Assembly: GCF_033542235.1 (NCBI RefSeq)
Contig: NZ_JAWRCU010000019.1
Location: 1 to 64,000 of the forward strand
Reading direction: 5' to 3'
DNA length: 64,000 nt
Origin: JAWRCU01 sp033542235
GTDB lineage: Bacteria; Pseudomonadota; Alphaproteobacteria; Rhizobiales; Rhizobiaceae
Positions within the stretch are counted from its first letter, which is position 1; the number at the start of each line of letters is the position of its first letter. The position numbers and the translations under genes are program-made. Below the pieces are notes generated by a model. It searched no databases. It worked only from the letters and a program-made list of their open reading frames with translations, and was not told the DNA's origin. Below are positions 42,570 to 49,159 of the stretch, one piece after another.

Positions 42570-43490
42570 GTGGCGAACGCTGCAGAGATCGCCAGAAAGG
42601 CCGAGCGCGAGGACGTCAGGTCGCGCTGGCTGCTGTCTGCGCCGGCGCTCATCATCATCTTCCTTGCTGCGATCGGGCCGCTCGCCATTGTGCTGGTCTA
42701 TTCCTTCCTGTCGCCAGGGCCATATGGCGACGTGGTCTGGAAATTCTCGCCCGAAGCCTGGATCTCCGTGTTCCTCGAGCGCGACATTTTCGACGAAACG
42801 CTTTCGCTTGCCGATGCCAATCTCGCCATCTTCTGGCGCTCCGCGAAGCTCGCATTGTTGACCACCATAGCCACCATGGTCGTCGGCTTTCCGACGGCCT
42901 ATTTCATTGCCACGCGAAGCGAACGCACGCGCGACATCTGGCTTTTCCTGATCACCATTCCGTTTTGGACGAACCTTCTGATCCGCACCTTTGCGGTGCT
43001 CCAGATCATCAGGAACGAAGGCATCATCAATACGGCTCTGATGAAGCTCGGCATCATCGACCGGCCGATACAGATTCTCTTCACGGACACCGCGATCATG
43101 CTCGGCATGGTCTATGTCTACCTGCCGCTGATGGTGCTGCCGATCTATGCCAGCCTGGAGAAGCTCGACTTCAGGCTGGTCGAGGCGGGATACGATCTCT
43201 ATGCGTCCCGCTTTCAGGTCTTGCGCCGGATCATAATTCCGCTTGTCAGGCCGGGTATCATTGCAGGTTCGATCCTCGTCTTCATACCGGCGATCGGTTC
43301 CTATGTGACGCCGAGCGTGCTCGGCGGCGGCAAGAACATGATGATCGCCAATCTGATCGAGCTGCAGTTCGGCCAGGGTCGCAACTGGCCGCTCGGAGCC
43401 TCGCTTTCGATTTCTGTGATGGTGATCGTGATGATCGCGTTGCTGCTCTATGTCCGCAATGCAACGGGCCCGGACACCCGCAATGGCTGA
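42570..43490 (+). CDS. potB: Polyamine-type ABC transporter permease (PotB-like), system 2
   Basis: A 306-residue permease with six helices and EAGYDLYASRFQVLRRIIIP as EAA loop. GTG start two bases after potA-like stop. Its stop overlaps the next gene by eight bases (43483-43490). Confidence 0.88.
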   Translation: MANAAEIARKAEREDVRSRWLLSAPALIIIFLAAIGPLAIVLVYSFLSPGPYGDVVWKFSPEAWISVFLERDIFDETLSLADANLAIFWRSAKLALLTTIATMVVGFPTAYFIATRSERTRDIWLFLITIPFWTNLLIRTFAVLQIIRNEGIINTALMKLGIIDRPIQILFTDTAIMLGMVYVYLPLMVLPIYASLEKLDFRLVEAGYDLYASRFQVLRRIIIPLVRPGIIAGSILVFIPAIGSYVTPSVLGGGKNMMIANLIELQFGQGRNWPLGASLSISVMVIVMIALLLYVRNATGPDTRNG

Positions 43491-44283
43491 ACGCTTTTCG
43501 ATCCGTTACCAACCCGGCTTCACCACGATCGCAGCCATCTGCTTCGTCATGCTCTACATGCCGATTGCCGTGCTGGTGGTTTATGCGTTCAACGCGACCG
43601 ACTCCACTTCCGCCTGGGGTGGCTTCTCGCTGCACTGGTTCGAGACCGGCTGGAACAACGCCCAGGTGATCGACGCCTCGATCAGATCGCTGAAGATCGG
43701 AGCGACGGCCGCGGTGCTGGCAACCAGCGTTGCGACCATGGCGGCGCTCGCCACCACTCGGACGCCGCCCTATCCGGGACTCACCTTCAAATACGCCTTC
43801 ATCAACCAGCCGCTGATGGTGCCCGAGATCGTCACGGGTGTGGCGCTGCTCATCTTCTTCTCGCGCATCAAGATCTGGTCCGGTTACACCGGGCTGGGTT
43901 ACCTGATTGCCGCGCACACGGCCTTCTGCATCCCCTTTGCCTATCTGCCGATCCGCGCCCGGCTGGAGAGCATGGACCTCACGCTGGAGCGGGCCGCAGC
44001 CGATCTGTATGCGACCCCATGGCACGTGTTCAGGCGCATCACGCTGCCGCTGCTCTGGCCCGGCATCCTGGCCGGGCTGATGCTCGCCTTCGTGATCTCG
44101 TTGGACGATGTCGTCATCACGGAGTTCGTGAAATCGGGCGGGCAGGACACGCTGCCGACCTACATGCTCGGCCAGATCAGGCGCGGCGTCACGCCGGAAA
44201 TCAATGCGATCTCGACCGCCTTCCTGCTGCTGTCGGTAGGCATCGTGACGCTGTTTTTCTTCATCAGCAGGAAACGGGACTGA
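43483..44283 (+). CDS. potC: Polyamine-type ABC transporter permease (PotC-like), system 2
   Basis: A 266-residue permease; EAA region ERAAADLYATPWHVFRRITLPLLWP. ATG at 43483 overlaps the upstream gene; an in-frame ATG at 43450 would lengthen the overlap and is less likely. Confidence 0.88.
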   Translation: MAERFSIRYQPGFTTIAAICFVMLYMPIAVLVVYAFNATDSTSAWGGFSLHWFETGWNNAQVIDASIRSLKIGATAAVLATSVATMAALATTRTPPYPGLTFKYAFINQPLMVPEIVTGVALLIFFSRIKIWSGYTGLGYLIAAHTAFCIPFAYLPIRARLESMDLTLERAAADLYATPWHVFRRITLPLLWPGILAGLMLAFVISLDDVVITEFVKSGGQDTLPTYMLGQIRRGVTPEINAISTAFLLLSVGIVTLFFFISRKRD

Positions 44284-44303
44284 CAACAAATGGGAGCATC
44301 GAG

Positions 44304-45335
44304 ATGAACTGGAAATGGACCACTGCGGCGGGCGCCGTCCTGCTTGCCTCGACCGCGCTCGCCCGCGCGGACGGTGAGCTCAACATCTATAACTGGGGCA
44401 ACTACACCAGCCCGGACGTGATCAAGAAGTTCGAGGAGAAATATAACGTCAAGGTCACCATCACCGATTACGACTCGAACGATACCGCGCTCGCCAAGGT
44501 GCGCCAGGGCGGTACCGGCTTCGATATAGCGGTGCCTTCGCAGACCTTCGTGCCGATCTGGATCAAGGAAGGCCTTGTGCTCGAAACCGACCCCGGCCAG
44601 ATGGAGAACTTCAAGAATGTGGCGCCGGAATGGGCCAATCCCGATTTCGATCCCGGACGCAAATATACGGTGCCATGGGCCTGGGGCACGGTCGGAATCG
44701 TGGTGAATACCGACGTCTACAAAGGCCCCTCAGATAGCTGGGGCATCATCTTCAACACGCCAGACGAGTTGAAGGGCAAAGTCAATGTCGTGCCGGAAAT
44801 GAACGACGTCATGTTCGCGGCCACCAAATATGTCGGTGGCGAGCAATGCACCGATGATAAGGCGATCTTGAAAAAGGTGCGCGATACCCTTGTTGCGGCC
44901 AAGCCCAACTGGATCGCCATGGAGTACAACACGATCGAGAAGATGGGCGCTGGCGATTTCAAGGCGACCAGCGACTGGAACGGCTCCGCATTGCGGCAGC
45001 GGCTGGCACATCCGCAAATCCACTACTTCTATCCCAAGGAAGGCTACGGTCTCTGGAGCGACAACGTAGTCGTCCTCAAGGAGGCGAAGAACGTCGAGAA
45101 CGCCAAGCTCTTCCAGAACTTCATCATGGACCCGGAGATCGCCGCCGGCTTATCGGCGTTCCACCGCTATGCCAACGGCATTTCCGGCTCGGATAAATAC
45201 ATGCCTGCCGACATGAAGGATGCGCCGGAGGTCATCATCCCCGAAGACGTCAAGGCTCACGGCGAGCTGCAGAAGCTCTGCTCGCCGGAAGTCCAGGAGA
45301 TCTACAGCAAGATCTGGACCGAGCTGCAGAAGTAG
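44304..45335 (+). CDS. potD: Polyamine-type ABC transporter substrate-binding protein (PotD-like), system 2
   Basis: A 343-residue periplasmic protein with a Sec signal (about 1-22, ALARA). The mature start GELNIYNWGNYTSPDVIKKFEEKYNVKV is the PotD/PotF hallmark. GGGAG lies seven bases upstream of the ATG at 44304. The frame extending upstream to 44019 belongs to overlap with the permease gene. Spermidine or putrescine is a likely ligand, by family. Confidence 0.9.
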   Translation: MNWKWTTAAGAVLLASTALARADGELNIYNWGNYTSPDVIKKFEEKYNVKVTITDYDSNDTALAKVRQGGTGFDIAVPSQTFVPIWIKEGLVLETDPGQMENFKNVAPEWANPDFDPGRKYTVPWAWGTVGIVVNTDVYKGPSDSWGIIFNTPDELKGKVNVVPEMNDVMFAATKYVGGEQCTDDKAILKKVRDTLVAAKPNWIAMEYNTIEKMGAGDFKATSDWNGSALRQRLAHPQIHYFYPKEGYGLWSDNVVVLKEAKNVENAKLFQNFIMDPEIAAGLSAFHRYANGISGSDKYMPADMKDAPEVIIPEDVKAHGELQKLCSPEVQEIYSKIWTELQK

Positions 45336-45362
45336 AAGAGGTTGCCCCGTCGACCACGCTCC

Positions 45363-45456
45363 AAGGGAGTAGGGGAGTAGGGCAGTAGGGCAGTAGAGAG
45401 TGATCCCCCTACTCCCATACTCCCTTATTCCCCTACTCCCTTATTCCTCTACTCCC
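45363..45456. repeat. G/A-rich inverted repeat of (A/G)TAGGG-type units, copy 2
   Basis: Left arm (about 45363-45397) of AGGGAGTAGGGGAGTAGGGC-type units, right arm (about 45404-45456) of CCCTACTCCC/CCTTATTCC units. Same family as 10728-10842. Here it lies between two plus-strand genes, ending 22 bases before the next start codon, and may end the potD transcript. Confidence 0.72.
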
Positions 45457-45478
45457 CGGGGGCAGTGAAGGGGGGCAC

Positions 45479-46693
45479 ATGCTTGCCCGCAAACTCATGA
45501 GCTCCTATCGCAATTCCGACCCCCGGCCGCCGATCATGGCAGGCTCGCCGCCTGTCATGATCCTGCCGCGCATGGAATGGGACCGGCCGCCCTGGAACCG
45601 CTGGTCCTTCCAGCACGTCCGCGAGATCCTGCCCACTGTCGAGGTATGGCGCGGCCACGGCCACCGGCGGCGGTTCGATCACGATGAACGCGATCTCGAC
45701 GATCTACCCGTAGCGGATACCGAAGGGCGTCCGACCACGCTCGCCGGCCTGCTTGACGAGACCTACACCGATGGCTTCCTCGTCATCAAAGGCGGCTCCA
45801 TCGCGTATGAGCGATATTTCAACGGCATGACCGAGCGGACACTGCACCTCTCGCAATCGGTGGCGAAGTCCGTCACTGGCGTCGTATTCGGCATCCTCGC
45901 CGGGCGCGGCGAGGTCGATCCGGCCCGTCAGGTCACCGACTATTTGCCCGAGCTTGCCGCCACCGGCTGGGCGGGCGCCAGCCTGCAGCAGGTGCTCGAC
46001 ATGACGACCGGCGTGCGGTTCTCCGAGGAATACACCGACCCCTATTCCGATATCGGCAAGCTCGATGTCGCCGGCGGCTGGAAGGCTTTTCCGCCAGGCT
46101 CCGACCCCAACCACCGTTGGCCATCGCACATGTGGGAGCTGATTTTGGGCCTGACCGAAACGGTGAGGCCGCACGGGGCCCAGTTCGAATATCGCTCGAT
46201 CGAGACCGACGTCCTCGCCTTCGTCATGGAGCGCGCGACCGGCAAGCGGCTCGCCGAGCTCGTCTCGGAAGAGCTATGGCAGAAGATCGGCGCCGACGAG
46301 AGTGCCTGCTTCACGGTGGACAGCGCCGGCTATGCGATCGCCGACGGCGGCTTCAACGCGACATTGCGCGACTATGCCCGCTTCGGTCTCGCCATCCTCG
46401 GCGATGGCGGGGGCATCGTGCCGCAGGACTGGATCGCAGCGACCCGCAATGGCACACATGGACCCGGCTACAGCCCGTCGCTTCCGGAGGGCGCTTACCG
46501 CAACCAGTTCTGGATCGAGGACCCGCGCTCGTGCAACCTGCTCTGCCGCGGCGTGTTCGGCCAGCTGATCTATATGGGCTGGGAGACGAACGTGGTTGTC
46601 GTCAAGCTGTCGAGCTGGCCGGATTTCACGAACGTGCCCTACACCGTCGCCACATTGAAGGCGATCCACGCGATCGAAGCCGCGCTGGCTTAA
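45479..46693 (+). CDS. Serine hydrolase of the beta-lactamase/esterase fold
   Basis: A 404-residue class C beta-lactamase-like protein. The nucleophile motif is SVAK (Ser127-Lys130) and YRS (in FEYRSIETD) fills the YxN-like position. No signal peptide, so it is a cytoplasmic esterase/amidase rather than a resistance enzyme. GGGGGG lies close to the ATG at 45479. Substrate unknown; it follows the polyamine importer but is separated by a repeat. Confidence 0.82.
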   Translation: MLARKLMSSYRNSDPRPPIMAGSPPVMILPRMEWDRPPWNRWSFQHVREILPTVEVWRGHGHRRRFDHDERDLDDLPVADTEGRPTTLAGLLDETYTDGFLVIKGGSIAYERYFNGMTERTLHLSQSVAKSVTGVVFGILAGRGEVDPARQVTDYLPELAATGWAGASLQQVLDMTTGVRFSEEYTDPYSDIGKLDVAGGWKAFPPGSDPNHRWPSHMWELILGLTETVRPHGAQFEYRSIETDVLAFVMERATGKRLAELVSEELWQKIGADESACFTVDSAGYAIADGGFNATLRDYARFGLAILGDGGGIVPQDWIAATRNGTHGPGYSPSLPEGAYRNQFWIEDPRSCNLLCRGVFGQLIYMGWETNVVVVKLSSWPDFTNVPYTVATLKAIHAIEAALA

Positions 46694-46703
46694 GGGGGGC
46701 GCA

Positions 46704-46782
46704 GGGGACAGTTTACTTTTTTCCGCACAAAGGCCGAGGCCGCTCCGAGGTGGACGCTGGCGGAAAAAAGTAAACTGTTCCC
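46704..46782. repeat. GGGGACAGTTTAC hairpin repeat, copy 1
   Basis: GGGGACAGTTTACTTTTTTC at the left arm and its near-perfect complement (one mismatch, GTTCCC) flank a 33-base loop. The same arms recur at 57570-57650 in the other orientation. It lies between convergent genes and starts within a few bases of the protease stop codon. Likely a bidirectional terminator or a REP-like mobile hairpin. Confidence 0.8.
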
Positions 46783-46787
46783 AGCAC

Positions 46788-47909
46788 TTACCCCTTCGGC
46801 TTCGGCGCGACGCCGGCATGTGAGCCGCCGGCCGGATCGCCGGAGCCGGGCTCGCCCGGTCCGCCATTGGCCGCGATCGTCGATGCGATCCAGTCCTTGT
46901 AGTTGCTGAGACGCGTGTAGACGCCGTAGGCGTTGGCATGGCCGCATGCCGCGCTTTCGTCCACGGGGCCTTCGCCCCAGCTAGCAATGCCGACCTGGAT
47001 CAGTTCTTCACCTTGCTTGACGAAGAGGGGGCTGCCGCTGTCGCCATTGCAGGCGTCGCGCCCGCCGCTGGTCTCGTCGGCGCAGATCATGTTCTGCGTC
47101 AACGGATCGCTCATCGCCGCGGAGATGGTCTTTGTGGCCGTGTCGATAACGCTCTCGGGGTAGCGCATGCGGGGCGCGAGGCTTTTTAGCGTGTTGCCGA
47201 GATCGCTTGCGTAGATGTTCTTGATGCCGGAATTGCAGCTGGCGGTCGGAAGCAGCTTGATGGAGGTTTCCATCATGTCGTTAGGGAAGGTGCCGTCCTC
47301 CAACATGCCCCACCCGACCACGGTTGCCTCGCCATCGTCGGGCTTGCTTTCCTGAGCGATCTTGACGGTCTGCTCGCTGGCGCCTCCGGCGAGCTTCACC
47401 AGACCGATGTCGTTGTCGAAGGTTGCCGGATTGTAGTTGGGATTGACGACGATCTGCGCCACCTTGAAGCGGTTGCCTTCAGCCAGATGTGTTGCACCGA
47501 CGAGCACGGCGATCGCGGCGGGGGACGTAGCCTGCGCGCCGCCGCTGCTGTCGTCTTCGAACAGGCAATGTGCTGATGTCAGTACCCATTGAGGCGCGAC
47601 AAGCGTGCCGCCGCAGAATTGCGCGTCGGCCTGCGAGGCGGGACTTTCGTCCAGCATTTCCGAACTGAGCAGAGCCACATGGAACGGCCAGTCGCCCTTG
47701 GCAGCCTCATGGCCGCCGAAGACGCGTTCGCCCGCGTCTTCCTCCTGGTTGGCGCGCATATCGGGGACGCGCGTCCTCGGTGACGCTTCCGGCTTGACGG
47801 CGTCTGCCTGGCCGTCCTGGGCAAAGGCGGGCCGTCCGACGGAAAGGGCTGCCGCCATCGACAAAAGCAATGCGGCCGCGATTGGTTTCAGCCCGCTTGC
47901 TGTCGTCAA
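46788..47909 (-). CDS. Secreted trypsin-like serine protease (S1)
   Basis: A 373-residue protein with a signal peptide (about 1-30, RPAFA), a short acidic pro-segment and an S1 domain starting at RVFGG (62-66). The triad is His114 (LTSAHC), Asp167 (FDNDIGL) and Ser291 (CNGDSGSP). Asp285, six residues before the Ser, predicts cleavage after Arg or Lys. Several Cys pairs fit disulfides. The C-terminus is Pro/Gly-rich. Start: a TTG at 47909 with GGGAGG five bases upstream gives a clean signal peptide; the frame extends further to 48230. Trypsin-like proteases are uncommon in rhizobia. Confidence 0.83.
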   Translation of the reverse strand: MTTASGLKPIAAALLLSMAAALSVGRPAFAQDGQADAVKPEASPRTRVPDMRANQEEDAGERVFGGHEAAKGDWPFHVALLSSEMLDESPASQADAQFCGGTLVAPQWVLTSAHCLFEDDSSGGAQATSPAAIAVLVGATHLAEGNRFKVAQIVVNPNYNPATFDNDIGLVKLAGGASEQTVKIAQESKPDDGEATVVGWGMLEDGTFPNDMMETSIKLLPTASCNSGIKNIYASDLGNTLKSLAPRMRYPESVIDTATKTISAAMSDPLTQNMICADETSGGRDACNGDSGSPLFVKQGEELIQVGIASWGEGPVDESAACGHANAYGVYTRLSNYKDWIASTIAANGGPGEPGSGDPAGGSHAGVAPKPKG

Positions 47910-48075
47910 ATTGACCTCCCGAGACAATGAGCTATTCGAATATTCGGCCCGAGTCAGGCTTCGCTTGTTTACGGCATCACCCGGGCGGAAGCGATTTGTC
48001 GTTGCCAATATTGGACTAATTTGGGCGTCTGCCGAAACAATGCCATGAGGCATATCCCATTGTGGGGCATCGAAC

Positions 48076-48186
48076 CTACGCGGCAAAACTTTCGGCACAG
48101 AAAGACAGAAGCAGCCCGAGTGCGAGGACGGCAAGCACGATACGGGTCGCAACTCCTGTGCGTGGGGCGGGATCACGGTCTGGCAT
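48076..48186 (-). CDS. Small membrane protein, 36 residues
   Basis: A short frame with ATG at 48186 preceded by AGGAGAACACCC, a strong ribosome-binding site, and a TAG stop at 48076. Residues 1-15 are polar with Arg and Asp; residues 16-30 (IVLAVLALGLLLSFC) form one membrane helix; the tail is AESFAA. It lies 166 bases upstream of the protease gene on the same strand and could share its transcript. Too short for most gene callers; function unknown. The rest of the 562-base span 47910-48471 shows no other gene. Confidence 0.6.
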   Translation of the reverse strand: MPDRDPAPRTGVATRIVLAVLALGLLLSFCAESFAA

Positions 48187-48471
48187 GGGTGTTCTCCTGC
48201 GGCTGGTGTGATGGCACTCTTGCCTGCCATCTGGTTAGCTCGTCATCGACGCGCTCGGCAAGACCCGGCGGCCGCGTTCGCTCGCCGCAGCTGTCGAACA
48301 CTTCCCGAAGCCGACTACGGGTTAGAGCGGAGCGCTCGGCCCCGTTGCACCCCGTGTATACCGGCCGATAGCACCTTGCTGCGCGATGCCCTATATCTTG
48401 GCGGACTGACAAATCGCCTGCGGCCATGCATAGATGCTGGCAAGGACAGGCGGAAGGATTCGGGATTCGAA

Positions 48472-48888
48472 ATGGCCGGGCGGGAGATGCTGACCAAAAA
48501 CCAGCTCAACGTGCTGGAAAAGCTGGAGCGCGCGAGTGGGCCGCTCTCCGCCTACACGCTGCTCGACCAGCTGCGCGACCAGGGCTTCCGCGCGCCGCTG
48601 CAGGTCTATCGCGCGCTCGATACGCTGATGAAGGCAGGCTTCGTGCATCGGCTGGAGAGCCTCAACGCCTTCGTCGCCTGCGCGGAGCCTCACGACCACC
48701 ACGGCCACCAGAGCCATGGCGTAACCGCCTTTGCGATCTGCGACAAATGCGGCCAGGTCACCGAGCTGAGCGACGAGGCGATGAGCAACCGGCTCGACCA
48801 ATGGGTCGGCTCGACCGGCTTCGTGCCCAACCGCGCCGTCATCGAGTTCCGCGGCACTTGTGCCAAGTGCGCTTTGCTGGCGGCGTGA
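48472..48888 (+). CDS. zur: Zinc uptake regulator Zur (Fur family)
   Basis: A 138-residue Fur-family repressor. A winged helix (about 5-62) precedes the dimer domain with the His-rich HDHHGHQSH and two CxxC motifs, Cys90/Cys93 (CDKC) and Cys130/Cys133 (CAKC), that hold the structural zinc. This pattern and TGFVPNRAVIEFRGTC match Zur. Start chosen at 48472; the ATG at 48487 is an alternative with GGGAG just before it. No znuABC genes are adjacent. Confidence 0.88.
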   Translation: MAGREMLTKNQLNVLEKLERASGPLSAYTLLDQLRDQGFRAPLQVYRALDTLMKAGFVHRLESLNAFVACAEPHDHHGHQSHGVTAFAICDKCGQVTELSDEAMSNRLDQWVGSTGFVPNRAVIEFRGTCAKCALLAA

Positions 48889-48920
48889 GGACGCGGCACC
48901 GTTTGCCGCCGGCGGTCTCG

Positions 48921-49147
48921 CCAAGCTGGATTACCCCTCATCCGTCTCGGCGCTACGCGCCGAGCCACCTTCTCCCACAAGGGGAGAAGGAAAAGCGCTA
49001 CTTCTATGTCTCCGCTAATCTCTAACGTCGTCTCTGCTAGTCTCTGACGTCCGCGATTTGCGGCGAGCTAAATGCCAAGGCTCCCCTTCTCCCCTTGTGG
49101 GAGAAGGTGGCCGCGAAGCGGTCGGATGAGGGGTCCTCCAGCTTGAC
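48921..49147. repeat. Large nested palindromic repeat, second type
   Basis: Outer arms (about 48921-48990 and 49081-49147) are inverted: CCCCTCATCCG...CCACCTTCTCCC against GGGAGAAGGTGGCCGC...CGGATGAGGGG, with AAGCTGGA/TCCAGCTT further out. The left arm has the inner palindrome CTCGGCGCTACGCGCCGAG. Convergent genes zur and polA lie on either side. Confidence 0.75.
49009..49052 (+). repeat. Two tandem 22-bp repeats inside the palindrome loop
   Basis: Two adjacent 22-base units (49009-49030, 49031-49052), each of the form TCTC-GCTA-TCTCT-ACGTC, agree in 18 of 22 bases. They occupy the loop of the nested palindrome. Confidence 0.65.
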
Positions 49148-49159
49148 GCCGCCGTCGCC

